From Hymenoscyphus infarciens (lineage: Eukaryota; Ascomycota; Leotiomycetes; Helotiales; Helotiaceae), in the NCBI GenBank assembly GCA_001414345.1, contig LLCB01000051.1, forward strand, positions 62,001 to 126,000: a DNA stretch of 64,000 bases, written 5' to 3'. The position numbers and the translations under genes are program-made. Numbering within the stretch: the stretch's first letter is position 1; every line of letters starts with the position of its first letter. Below are positions 1 through 10,652 of this stretch, one piece after another. The notes beneath the pieces are model-generated. The model saw only the letters and a program-made list of their open reading frames with translations, was not told the DNA's origin and did no database searches.

Positions 1-1855
1 ATTTTTACTATACTACGCTACTTATTTTTTAGTAAATTAAAGCTAGTATCTTAAAATTATAACCTTTAATATATAGTATCTACTACTTTAAGTTAATAGA
101 TAGAGGTAATTAGAGTATAAAAGAAGAAAGATATTAAGCTTTAAAAGGAAACTCAAATCGTTACTTTAAGTAATAAAAGCTATAAGTGAAAGAATCGAGA
201 TTATTAAGACTTAACTACTATTAAAGTCCTTATAAGTAGATAGTATATAAGTAGGTTAATTTACTATATTTATTAACTTTTACTATATTAGTATATAATA
301 AAGAAGATTTATATAGTTCCTAACTAAACTAAGTAGCTATATAGTTAGTTTTTAGTTTTTTTACTTAGTTTTAAGAAAATTAAGTAAACTACTAGTTAGT
401 TTAGTTTTAGTAGATAAAACTACGTAGTTTTATAAACTAAGTAGTATAGAAATTCTAGAAATTCTAGTAATTATAGAGTAGAAAAAAGAGATATACTAAG
501 CCTTTTTAAGCTTATTTTAGTAAATCCTAGCTATCTAATTAGCTAGCCTCTTATTATCTAATTTAGACGCTACTACTACTAGTAGATATATGAATTTATA
601 ATATAGTTTATATAGAAGAAATAAGAGTAATTTAGATATATTTTAGATATTTTACTAAACTAAAAACTTAGTAGAGCTATTAATATACTTTAGTAATCTT
701 AGAAATTTTTAAAATAGCTTATTTATTACTAATTTACTTATAAAGAAATTTCATTTTAATATATAATATTTAGACTATATTATAAATTCGTATATTTACT
801 ACTACTACTAATAAAGATAAGTACGAATTCTATTTAGATATAATAATACTTTATTCTAGTATAGTATAATAATATAAAACGTATCTAAAAGAGGTATATA
901 GAAGTATATTTAAGAGAGTAAATACTAGGTACTAATATAGAAGAAAAGACTAAATTAAGTCTTTTCTAATTTATAAAAGAGTAGGTAGCTATATATAAGA
1001 GGTCGGATAGTACTAAAAGGTCTGAAACTTAAAGTTCTAAAGCTAATATAAGTGCTAAAACCTTTCTAAAGTAGATAATATAAAACAATAATAGATAAAA
1101 CCTTATATATATATATAGTAAGTAGAATCGGCTATTTAAGATAGCTAGCTATTATATATAATATAATAACTTAAATAGTACTCGATATACTATTTATATC
1201 TCTTAGCCTAGAACGCCTCTTCTTTTATAGTAAAATTACTCTTTTATATCTTAAATTAGCTTATTTGAACTTAGTTCTTTAAAACTACGATAGTTTATAT
1301 AGTTAGTTTTACTCTTTTATTACTTAGTTCTACTAAATTATCTAAAACTATATACTGTTTTAGAATCTTAAAACTATACTAAAACTACGATAGTTGAACT
1401 TTCTACTATACTCTTAGTATAAAGAAATTAATAAATAGAGAAAAAGTATAAATTAACTAAATATCTCTCTTTTCTAACTAGAATACTCTTATTTTTAAAA
1501 GATATTATTTAAGAGATAGAGTAGTTACTTTTCAAGTAATTTAAAGAATATTCTAGGTATTTACGATTATTTAGAGAATAAAAGTATTAATTACTAATAA
1601 ATATATAACTATATTATAGAAAAAGAGAGGTCTTACGTAACCTCTTTTCTCTATATATATATAGTAGAGTTTTTACCTCTAAATATAAGGCTTCTTAGAG
1701 CGTTTTTAACTTAAAAATATATTATAAACTAGTAATACTACTATCTTATACTAGGTCTTATAATCTATGCTTCTTCAAAGTACGATTTGATATATTCTAG
1801 TAGTACTCAAAATAAATGGAAAAGAGAGAAAAAGGAGACTTAGCTACTTTAACTC
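1..1855. repeat. AT-rich, RIP-like decayed repeat block
   Basis: The block is extremely AT-rich, dominated by TA, TAT, CTA and TAG strings, with no meaningful open frame in either direction. This is the usual look of fungal repeats after repeat-induced point mutation. A sub-block at about 893-1160 recurs in the same orientation at about 62126-62400, and more loosely at 61790-61990. The change to normal composition near 1860 is abrupt. No transposase or polymerase motif survives that I can read, so the original element type is unknown. Confidence 0.75.
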
Positions 1856-1992
1856 TAGGACGTTGGTTCTTATGAAAGGCGGCAGGCTCATAACCGCTGG
1901 GAAACTGCGCAGGGGTGATTTCAAAGAGATTGACTACGTCATAACGAATTTCATTCCGCTTAAGAGACAAGAATGTTTGATTCAAATTAAAT

Positions 1993-3096
1993 TTACAAAG
2001 TCAACACCAGCTTCTTCGCAGACACGCCCTTCTGTTGTAATTCCATAACTTCCTGTACCCGCTCAAGCCCCTTTCCCACCACCAAAGGCTCCGGAGCAGG
2101 TCGGAATGTACCCTGCTCCAAGGCCTGAGGCAGGAAATCCTCATAAAGTGCCTTACCAAGCTCATTTCTCACCAAAAGACCCCCATTGAGAAACAAGAAG
2201 CTAACACCCTTCACTTTAGATCTCAAAGTCTGGTAAAGCATCTTGATCGCCACAGGAATCATGAAAAAAATGAGGGCAAATGTGCCTTTTGGGAAAGTAC
2301 CCGCATCGAGCGTCGCTTGCGATATGAACTTTCTTCCTTTGACTTGACTAAGGATGTCGACGCATTTATCGAGGGAGCCGAGACCGATGCTTATTGCGCC
2401 TGCCGAGGTGCGGTTCTTGAAGGCGGCGATGATGTCGGGGACGACCGTGGGGCTGTTGTAGTCGAAAACTTCGGTGGCACCAAGTTCTTTGAGGTATTTG
2501 TGGTTTTTGGGAGATGCTGTTGTGATTACTTCGAATCCAGAGGCTTTTGCGAGTTGAATGGCGTTTGATCCGACACTGCTAGAACCACCCCATATCAATA
2601 ATGTTTTTCCGGTGGGCTTGGGCGAAAAAGTGGGCAAAGGAAGTCCCAGATAATCCTTGTGATAGAGAGCAACGGCTGAAGTCGAGAATCCTAGTGGTAT
2701 AACGCATGCTTGTTCGTATGAGATGGATTGGGGTATTTCAGAAGCCATGTTTGTGCGGAGAACGACATATTCCTGGAAACCACCTTCAGATGATTTGTTG
2801 ACGGATTCCTCCAAGGCGACAGCATTGCCTAAAACGCGGTCTCCAATCTTGAACCGTGTCACACCTTTTCCTACTTCGAAAACTTCTCCTGCTACATCTG
2901 ACCCCAGAATGAATGGCAATTTGACCCACCCAACGATCAAGTTTGCTGCGGATTGGATAACAGATTCGTATGGGTTGATTGCTATTGCTGCGGTCTTTAT
3001 GACTATTTCGTTTGGACCCGGCGAGGTGTATGGCGCTTCTTGTAGCTTCAGTGGCGTATGTTTGGCGACCAAGTACGCGGCATGGTTGGAAGGCAT
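1993..3096 (-). CDS. Zn-independent MDR family oxidoreductase (CipB/ToxD-like enoyl reductase or quinone oxidoreductase type)
   Basis: The protein is 367 aa when started at the Met encoded at 3096-3094. An in-frame Met 26 codons upstream (3174) is possible, but the family normally begins close to this MPSNHAAY start. Visible features are the GroES-like N-terminal catalytic fold (LGSDVAGEV at residues 64-72, then GDRV) and the Rossmann nucleotide-binding motif GGSSSVGSNAIQLAK at 170-184, which is typical of NADPH-dependent medium-chain reductases. The Cys/His ligands of zinc alcohol dehydrogenases are absent. The frame is a single exon and complete. Family members reduce quinones or enoyl/aldehyde substrates, and some act in secondary metabolism, but no other biosynthetic gene is adjacent, so the substrate cannot be inferred. 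The gene sits on a roughly 2 kb island of normal composition with RIP-like DNA on both sides. Confidence 0.9.
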   Translation of the reverse strand: MPSNHAAYLVAKHTPLKLQEAPYTSPGPNEIVIKTAAIAINPYESVIQSAANLIVGWVKLPFILGSDVAGEVFEVGKGVTRFKIGDRVLGNAVALEESVNKSSEGGFQEYVVLRTNMASEIPQSISYEQACVIPLGFSTSAVALYHKDYLGLPLPTFSPKPTGKTLLIWGGSSSVGSNAIQLAKASGFEVITTASPKNHKYLKELGATEVFDYNSPTVVPDIIAAFKNRTSAGAISIGLGSLDKCVDILSQVKGRKFISQATLDAGTFPKGTFALIFFMIPVAIKMLYQTLRSKVKGVSFLFLNGGLLVRNELGKALYEDFLPQALEQGTFRPAPEPLVVGKGLERVQEVMELQQKGVSAKKLVLTL

Positions 3097-3239
3097 GATG
3101 TTGTTGGAAGATTGTAAATGTGAGTAGAGTTTGTTTACAAAAAAATGAGGCTGGATTTCGAGGGATTTATGCAATGTAAATAGTTTTGTATCTCAGTTCT
3201 TCGGTTTTGAAATGTCAAGCAATGGGGCTCAAGTGGAGA

Positions 3240-3247
3240 CTTATATA
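3240..3247 (-). promoter_or_regulatory. TATA-like box for the MDR oxidoreductase
   Basis: Read on the minus strand, CTATATAAG lies about 145 bp upstream of the chosen ATG, a reasonable position for a fungal TATA element with a short leader. This rests on sequence and distance only. Confidence 0.4.
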
Positions 3248-3259
3248 GAATTCAACTTT

Positions 3260-3950
3260 TATTGTTATTCAGCATATCGTTATATTTAGTATATTTAGTC
3301 ATCTATTGATTTTCGGGTCCGAAGGGGGCCGAAAAGGCTGGGAAAAGGTTGATCCGACGGCCGGTCGGGGCGGTCATGGAGTTAACTCACCTCTTACATA
3401 GTCATTTCCTTTCAGATCCCTTAGGTTTGGTCACCCATTCTATAATTAATTACTTGCTTAATAACCCATATCGGTGACGCGAGATATTTCCGGAATGTCG
3501 AGCTTGACGGATACGACCCATCCAACCAGACGAGGCGCAGTTTCCTGCACGCTGTGCAAGTTAGTCATACCAGTCCAGAGAGTCTCTTTATGGTATTAAA
3601 ATGCGACCGTGGTCAACCACGCGAGCAATTAGGTTTACGCAGCGAATAAAGCCATCGAAAATATTCACAATATTTACAATATTCGTCATTTTCTACGAAT
3701 ACTATGCCCTTCGAATTATTTAAGAATAAGTAGAGTTTACAGGGTAAATAGTAGTTGGTTATTTATAAATATTTCGTATTCTCTACCATTTTAGTACAAG
3801 TCCTAAAATATGTATGAAAATCCTCTGAAATTATTCGCTTTCGTTGTCTCGATTAGGCTACGCCGGGGCGTTTCTAGGCTGAAACAGAGCGTAAATTAGG
3901 CTATTCCTAAAGTAGTTACTTACACCGAGTTCAGCTTCCAAAAGTGCCTT
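3260..3950. other. Gene-free stretch of normal composition
   Basis: This is the upstream flank of the MDR gene. It has no convincing ORF on either strand. Composition declines towards the RIP-like block that starts at about 3.95 kb. I see no conserved RNA structure. Confidence 0.5.
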
Positions 3951-5225
3951 CTAAGCGCTCTCTTTTTCCTTACGCTTTTTATTCTCTTAATCGTAGTAAC
4001 TGTTTAAAAGTCTTATTATATATATAGTAGATATATCTCTTACTATACGTTATACGCTAATTATATTTTAAACTAGTTTAGAAACTCGTCTTATAGTTTT
4101 ATAATAAAGCTTATAATCTAACTTTTATATAGAATAAATTAACTACTTAGTAGATTTAAAAAAATTTAAAGACTCTAGTAGATAAGTACTTAGACTTATA
4201 AGAATAATTAAAATCATAAGAAAATTTAGTATATACGTATTAATAATTATATATATAATAGAGGTAAATTTTAACTTTGAAATCTCTTTAGCTCTTTATA
4301 TATCTTATATATAGATATCTTAGTAACTCTAGTGTATAAAACTAAGTAATATAATACTAAGACTAGTATATCTTATTAATAAGAAAGAATAGTATATTCT
4401 TAGAATAGAACTAATATTTGTCGCGTGTCTTACTTTTATATACTAGTATATATAGAGTATATAAAGAGCTAAAGAGATACTAAGACTAGAGAGCGGTTAT
4501 TATATCTAATAAATAGAAACTATTTATAATATATTTATATAGAACTCTATAGTAGAAATAAATACTTAGAATATTACGTATTTACTTAATATTTATAGTA
4601 AATAATTTAGTATTACTAGTAGTATCTAGAATATTATACTACTACGATATATTATTAAAAATAGAGTTTAATATATACTATTTATACTATAGATTTCTAA
4701 TAATATTTAATTATATTACTATTAATATTATTAGTATTTTAATCGATATTATGATAATACTATAATATTGCTAAGCCTATTAGATTTAAACTTTTTACTA
4801 GATTTTAAACCTACTTATTTTCAGTTTTATACTTTAGAATTATAATTATTATATAATATAACGCATAAAGTAAAAAAACAGATATCTAAATAGCTAGATT
4901 TATAGATCTAATTAAATAGAGTACTTTAAAAAAGAATCATATTAATAGCTTCTAAAATAGCCTTAAAATTTCTTATATAGCTTGTATTAATAAAAGTGGG
5001 AATAGCTTCATTTTTGGGTTTTGGTACACGAATCATTAAATGGTATAAGATTAGTACCGTCACGAGATTAAATAAGTGGTATAGTGTGGTAACAATATTG
5101 GCTTCAAAAATAAATACACACTATTATAATATTATAATTGTTTGAAAGACTGCAGTATTTTACCATGATAATACTACTGGCAACACTGGAATAATTAATC
5201 TTTTATTCTTCTTTTCGTTGCGCAG
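3951..5225. repeat. AT-rich, RIP-like decayed repeat block
   Basis: TA-rich DNA without open frames. The segment at about 4270-4480 has a recognisable counterpart in the same orientation at about 63460-63700; both contain strings such as AATACTAAGACTAGTATATC and TTCTTAGAATAGAACTAATA. The block ends exactly where the transcription-factor remnant begins, so it probably replaced or eroded that gene's 5' end. Confidence 0.7.
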
Positions 5226-6295
5226 ACCTACGAGCAATGCACTCGTCGAGGTCTTTTTCTTTCTTGTACTTGCGTTGTGAATGAAGCGCTTGAAAAGGTT
5301 GATAGAGGTTTGCTTCTGCGACCTCCTCCACAAACAAGTATACAAGACCGGCTTGCACAGCTCGCAGCTCGAGAAACAGGTGGTGCGGGTTAGAACATTT
5401 TCGAATGTTTCTTCGTCAAATACCCTTTCCCAGGGGGTATGTGAATTGTCCGGTGGTTTTTAGAAGAATCAGTGTTGAGAATTCCGAGAGTAATTATGTA
5501 GAAGATGCGCATTGGACTGCGATTCTGGATGAGGTATGTTCTTGGAAACTTGGAGAATAGCACGAGTTAATGATAATTGTAGTTTGGGGAACTGAAGGAT
5601 TATTTTGGAGATGACAGTGCCAGCCAGTTCAACCCAAGCATCGGATGTATCAGAACTTGAAGGTCCAGAATTGTTGTCTGGAGGGTTCAAGAAAGTCAGC
5701 ATGCAAGAACTGCTGGCTAGTAGTCCACCACGTGCAGTGGTCGATCGACTCATTGCCTAAAAGTTTCAATTCCATGGATTTTTCTCCTAGTACGTGGTTT
5801 ATATTAGTTACTTTTCTCGAAATTGAGGCTAACGTCGAACAGTGGTCATTCATACTCCCACCTTTCTTGAAAAAGTTTGTTGGAAATACGAGGCAGTACA
5901 TCCCATCTCTCTATTGCCTCGAACTTTTCGTCACAAATCAGAATATTATCCGAGAACGTTTGGAAGAATGGCGAGAGTTATTCTTCTACACGATCTCTGG
6001 GAACGACCACTGGCAACACCCATCATATGGCTCTTCACCCTGATCTGCACCGGAATCTTATACGAACAGTTCTTTCCCAGCGATTCAAGTCGAGTGCACC
6101 ACCTACGCCAATATCCAAGTCGTGAGCTCCGCATCCAAGAGTACCGACACAAAACAGTCCAATGTCTTGTCCTAGGGAATTAGACCAGGTCACTTCCCTA
6201 CACTATCGAAACACTCTTGATTTACTTGCACGTCCAATATATCCGAAGTACTGATACTGAAATGGCATGCTGGATACAAATAATAGAAAACCAAA
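5226..6295 (+). pseudogene. Broken Zn(II)2Cys6 / fungal_trans transcription factor remnant
   Basis: Several adjacent frames read as consecutive pieces of a fungal-specific transcription factor. 5226-5390 gives the end of a Zn2Cys6 cluster and its linker (CTRRGLFLSCTCVVNEA, then a PPPQTSIQDRLAQL helix). 5440-5533 gives ISVENSESNYVEDAHWTAIL before a GTATGT donor. 5583-5613 gives GELKDYFGDD. 5614-5757 gives ELLSGGFKKVSMQELLASSP and AVVDRLIA. After a one-base frame change at 5758 comes SFNSMDFSP, then a clean intron at 5790-5842 (GTACGT, GCTAAC, CAG), then VIHTPTFLEK. WERPLATPIIWLFTLI, YRHKTVQCLVLG and, past a TAG at about 6181, TIETLLIYLHVQY follow. The first cluster cysteines and the C-terminal half are missing. 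At least two frameshifts and one stop make this a pseudogene. The DNA target is unknown. Confidence 0.75.
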
Positions 6296-7386
6296 TTCCT
6301 TCGTCCTGGTTTTGTCCTACCCGTTAGTGAGAGTACTATTTCGCGGTGCAGCATGCCTTCTTTTCTTCCTTGAGAAAGAGGGAATGAGCTCCTGAGAGCG
6401 TGATCCTCTGCGAAAGGAAGTTATATACACAGGGCACTGTCGTCTCGCAGGAAGAGAAGACATCTCAGAAATTTTGACGACGCGTGCCCTCAGAATCGTC
6501 CTTGCCTTCTTGAACGAAGCAAGGACCTTATTGCCATAAGGGTGTTGAGGAACGACAGGAACCACCTCAAGCCCAAGTCACCTCGAGCGTTTTTGCTCCT
6601 TCCCTTCTTGCCAAACACAAGGGAACGAGGGAATTCTTGCAATTCCTGCCGCAAGCGCGCGCATCTCGCAAGAAAGGAAGGGACGACCAAGAATACTTAA
6701 AACCATCCGATGCCCTCTCTGCCTTTTCCTTCCTTTATTCCCGTACCCGACTCTTCAACATCTCAACCTTCTTCTCCACCAACAACACAACCCATCTTCA
6801 TCACCCTGAACCCGGGCAAGGCGCTCACCAACACACCAACCTCCCGGGGAAGACTTTAGAGGTCCAGATCCTGTATCTACACGTTGAGATGGAACAGCTT
6901 TTACCTCGTGACCAGTAATCTTCTCACCTCATGTTTCCACGTGGCGCTTGGTTGTAGGTTCAGTTTCAAGGGGCGATGCTGGATGGGTAGGGAGGGAGGG
7001 TCAAGCTCTCTGATGAGTTCATAACGATGCGATGGAGTTCTTGCTGCCATCTCCAGATAGGATAGGTACGAACTCGACTGCGAAGACTCGCAATCACTCC
7101 CCCCAAGAAGACCGGAATTGGAGCTTTGATGTGGATGGAAGGAGTGCTTTGGTTAACGCACCTGCCTTGGTGAGTGACGAACTCTCGGGGCAACCCTCGG
7201 GAGCCCTTCGGGACTCGGCTCCGGTCCGGATGAAGATAACCAGTCTAGATTGCAGGGTTTAACAAAAATTTATCCCCGCCAGAACTGTCTCTCTCTCTCT
7301 CACGACCATCCAAACCTCACAAGTATCCTCCCGACCCGCGTCGATCCCACCTCCACCAAAGAAAACCCATCCGAAATACAGCGACC
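6296..7386. other. Intergenic region and probable 5' leader of the next gene
   Basis: Short open frames exist on both strands, but none looks like protein. The 7265-7386 stretch, pyrimidine-rich with a CT run at about 7290-7300, resembles the promoter and leader of the gene starting at 7387. Confidence 0.4.
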
Positions 7387-7650
7387 ATGAAATCTCAAGA
7401 AGCTGCTTTCCGCGACATGCGCAAACCTGCCAAGAAGCCAAAGGTCGCCGTCGTGAACACTCCTGCTACACCCAAGGGCATCACCAAGAACAAGTCGAGA
7501 AATGAACGTCGCAAGGCTGCTCGAAAGACGGCGGCATTGTTGAAAGAGCAGGGACTTCCAGTTGCGAAGAAGGGTGCGAAGACAGAGGAAGTCGTGAAGG
7601 AAGCAGATGCCGCCCAGATGGAGGTTGAGGAGGAGAAGGAGTCGGAATGA
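7387..7650 (+). CDS. Small basic, possibly nuclear or nucleolar, hypothetical protein
   Basis: Encodes 87 aa from an ATG in good context (GCGACCATG). The middle is strongly basic (KPAKKPKVAVV, NKSRNERRKAARKTAALL), with a probable bipartite nuclear localisation signal. The tail is acidic (EVVKEADAAQMEVEEEKESE). This charge layout is common in small ribosome-biogenesis and nucleolar proteins, but I recognise no family. No intron is needed and the end is a clean TGA. Codon use looks like that of the conserved genes nearby. It could be an exon of something longer, though no upstream exon is obvious. Confidence 0.6.
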   Translation: MKSQEAAFRDMRKPAKKPKVAVVNTPATPKGITKNKSRNERRKAARKTAALLKEQGLPVAKKGAKTEEVVKEADAAQMEVEEEKESE

Positions 7651-7975
7651 GCAATTGCTTGGCACAGCTGGATGTCGATGAGTCGATGAAGCATTATACC
7701 CGAAGTTTGATTTGATGATGGGCCGTGGATAATGATGCAACCTTTGCTTGGGGATTGAGTCGGCTCAAGATCGTTGATACGGGAAAATGGCCGATGGTTT
7801 GCACATCAAGCCTTCACAACCACAGAAGCCATTCCAGTGGAGCCAAATCAATCAATACTCATGCTACAGATAGCGAAACTACATTAATTTTGGAATGAAA
7901 AACACCCTTGGCGATCTCTGACCTGCTTTCGCCAATCTATCCATCCATCTTCAGGAGACACCCAATTAGTCTGAC

Positions 7976-9049
7976 TTAGATTCCTGTACCACCAAGACCA
8001 CCACCAAGATTTCCGAGGCCACTAGCTCCGCCACCGAGATTTCCAAGATTTCCGAGGCCTCCGGCACCTCCAGCAATGTGTCCAACGTTCCCAAGGCCAC
8101 CTCCACCTAGAGTGTTAAGAGCGCTTCCTGCGAGACCAAGCACCCTAGCAAGAGCATCAGCAATCAATTGACCCACAGCTGGTAGCACAGTAGAATTCCT
8201 GCATCCATGTTAGTAAATCAAAAGAACCTTGGCCTCTGTTAGATTCCACTTACAAAGCATCGATCAAATCTTGAACCTTGGCCTGGATGGTGGCTGGGTC
8301 AGGGTTTGCAATGATCTCCAAGATACCGTTCAGGATTGCTTGAAGAACATCTTGTGGTGTAGACTCATCAATTGCCTCCTCTCTTTTTCCAAAGCCGGCA
8401 CCTGCTCCAGCACCAAGAGTGACTTGAGCACCCGAGCCTGCTGTGATTGCGGCCTTTGCTAGGTTCGCTAGTCTCAAGATCTCGTCGACATCGGTGGCAT
8501 TTAGGAGTTCGTTCAAAAGCTCTCTCACTGTGTTCAAAGTACCAGCGAGACCTCCAATCGCGTCTGTTGTTTCCTGTATTTGAGGAGTGGTGCCGCCGCC
8601 AACCGAGAGATCTCGGATGGGTCCATCTGTGGTTGCTGCAAGAGGGCGAATTGGGGTGTGTGTGGGAACTCCTGCGATGGCTATGATGGTTTAGTACAAG
8701 ACAATCCCAACGAAAGACGTCAAAGAGAGCTATTCCGAGTTCTGGAAGGGGTTGCCAACTTACGCCCTATTATGATGCCGGTTGTTAGTGGTTTGATGAT
8801 GCCGGTTGGTAGTGGGTTGATGATTCCTGTTGGTAGTGGTCTGATGATTCCTGTTGGTCGCGCGCCTGTAGGAAGTCCTGGAATTGGAGGAAGTCTTTCG
8901 GTAACACCGCCGGCGAGACCAGAGATATCGAGGCCACCATTGCCGTCAGCCCCGGCGCCAGCACTGCCGCCGAACCCGGGAATGGGTAGAATTGGATTTG
9001 CCAAGCCGTAAGAGGCCAAAGAAGCAGCCAGGAAGATTGCGGAATACAT
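7976..9049 (-). CDS. Secreted Gly/Pro-rich protein with tandem PTGII repeats (three exons)
   Basis: The model is exon 1 9049-8764, exon 2 8680-8254 and exon 3 8198-7976, giving 311 aa. The introns have GTAAGT donors. Intron 1 could end either at TAG (exon from 8680) or nine bases later at CAG (exon from 8671), both in frame. Intron 2 has an ACTAAC branch and a CAG end. The N-terminus is a classical signal peptide (MYSAIFLAASLASYGLA, cleavage before Asn18). Residues 65-94 hold four to five copies of a (P)TGII unit. A helical middle (LLNELLNATDVDEILRLANL) is followed by a Lys-Arg dibasic site at 194-195, a possible kexin site. The C-terminus is built of GLGNLGGG-type repeats. It is probably extracellular or wall-associated. 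I recognise no family. Confidence 0.8.
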
Positions 9050-9162
9050 TTTGAAAATGGTAAGAGGAGGATTTGATGGGTGTAAGTGGGAGATGACAGA
9101 GAAGTGTAGAGATGTGCCTGACCTGCTGCTAGCTAGCAAGTGCTTGTAGGTCAGAGGCTTCT

Positions 9163-9170
9163 TGGTTATA
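9163..9170 (-). promoter_or_regulatory. TATA-like box for the Gly/Pro-rich secreted protein gene
   Basis: Minus-strand AGTATATAACC lies about 115 bp upstream of the ATG at 9049. Supported by sequence and spacing only. Confidence 0.35.
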
Positions 9171-9540
9171 TACTTGAGTTTCTGGAAGTCCTCTTAGGAA
9201 TGTGGGATGATGAAACTGTTGACTTTTTTTGAGTCTTGAAACGCTGGTAAATTAATTTTGGGATTTGTGTCTATCGTGTGTTAAAATGTCGGTCCTATTT
9301 CTTGGAGCAGCATTCTTGTTTTTTATACCACGTGCATTTCGAAGATCCTTCTCTGCTTCTGAAATTGACGACATGTTGCTGTGCTGGGATTTGTTGGGAG
9401 CGGTGATGGTGTCTCACACCGTGGGAATGTGGTTGGAATGCTGGATTGCGTGCTTGTTGCGGGGCGAAGGAGACGTTTTGTAGTTTTTGGAGTCAAGTAA
9501 TGTCTAGCGCATATTTGACTGGGAGCATCGCCGTGTTTTT

Positions 9541-10242
9541 CTATGCATCGGGTACTGGAATAATGGCTGGGAATTGGATCCCGGGATCCGTGATTGCTTT
9601 AGCGATGTCCATCAGCTTGAGGATGCTCGGGATAATGAGTGTGTTCCTGCTGTTTGGTGTTAGCTTAGTTGCCAAACAATTTGGAAGGAACATTACCTGT
9701 CACCCCCCATTATCTGCACCGCCTTCAAAACTCCCTCCCCCGTCGGGTCGTCTTTCAACCTCTGCAATCGCGCTAGAAAACTATATTCCACCTTTACGCC
9801 ACCACTTCCTCCGTACAAAGCGGCATGGAGCTGCGTATCGTGAAAGTCCGCTGCTACTTTATCTGGGCCTTGGACTCGCGTTGGGTCACTGAAGATGGTT
9901 GAACGGAGGATGTTGAGGTATTGGATCTGATCGTTTTCTGTGTTTTCTATTTCGACGAGGAGGTTTGTGATGGCTATGTTTCTGTCGAGGAGGTCGGGGG
10001 TTTTTAGGGCGGCGGGAATTTGGTTTAGATCTGTGGTGACGGTTTTTATGTCGGTGGTGTAGGAGTCTATAGTGTTTTTGGATTTGTGAGGTTGTGAAGG
10101 CTGGTTGTGGGGGAGGGAATGAGGTGTCGGAACAGCCGCCTGGGGGGCAGATCTTTCCTTGGGGTGCTGCCATGCTGATTAGTGGGAGGGAGAGGAGCAG
10201 GGAGAGGAGCAGGGAGAGGAGGGAGATAGATAAGAAGTGCAT
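9541..10242 (-). pseudogene. Small secreted protein with apparent frameshift (paralogue A)
   Basis: The minus-strand ATG at 10242 opens a strong signal peptide (MHFLSISLLSLLLSLLLSLP) followed by a CPPGGC segment. The good frame then shifts by one base somewhere between about 10160 and 10070; an A5 run at 10075-10079, or an upstream C6 run, are candidate sites. It continues as TIDSYTTDIKTVTTDLNQIP and DLLDRNIAITNLLVEIENTE to GGVKVEYSFLARLQ. An intron at 9696-9650 (GTAATG, GCTAAC, CAG; alternative end 9647) joins to a last exon ending IIPVPDA at the TAG 9543-9541. The corrected protein would be about 217 aa. The helical body resembles the gene at 11472-11890. Either a real pseudogene or a single homopolymer sequencing error is possible. 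The overall layout recalls HsbA-like wall proteins, without certainty. Confidence 0.6.
10188..10223. repeat. 12-bp tandem repeat inside signal-peptide codons
   Basis: Near-perfect copies of a GGAGAGGAGCAG-type 12-mer lie head to tail. On the minus strand they encode the repeated LLLSLLLSL hydrophobic core of the secreted protein at 10242, so repeat expansion has lengthened the signal peptide. Confidence 0.6.
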
Positions 10243-10440
10243 TTTAAGTTTTTGTTAAGGTGGGTGGAGGATATTTGTCGGGTTGAAGGTGTTGCTACTG
10301 GAGGTTTATGGGTGCTGATGGGTTGAGATAAATACCTCTTTTTTTGTTTATAGTTTTCTATTTTGAATTTCATGGCCGCCATATTCCACTTTTTCTCCTT
10401 CCTTCAAAAGAGCAGCGCTTCTTTTTGATCTTCATTGTGA

Positions 10441-10652
10441 GAAGGATCGAAGGTGTTCTTGAAATACAAGCGCGGTCGATCTTCGCGCGTTGGAAGGACC
10501 TTGATACGTCAAAGTCACCCAGCGGACCATGCTTTGCGCTGGTACTTTTATTGGATGTGTATTGACCTAAAGGAGGGCATAGCATCGTGGGAAGGATTGA
10601 AGGTAGCCCTGAAGAACAAGCGAGGCTGGTACTCGCGTGTTGGAAGGACCTC
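10441..10652. repeat. 150-bp tandem duplication
   Basis: A stretch beginning GAAGGATCGAAGGTG at 10441 recurs 150 bp later as GAAGGATTGAAGGTA at 10591. Both copies run about 60 bp to a shared GTTGGAAGGACCT. The flanks are not obviously coding on either strand. Confidence 0.65.

Noticed and set aside
7176..7235. GC-rich stretch resembling a tRNA or rRNA fragment
   Set aside because: No cloverleaf or conserved A/B box arrangement could be fitted. No tRNA was recognised anywhere in the window.
9265..9892. Plus-strand frames with hydrophobic stretches
   Set aside because: They lie opposite the coding exons of the minus-strand secreted protein at 9541-10242 and are shadows of it.
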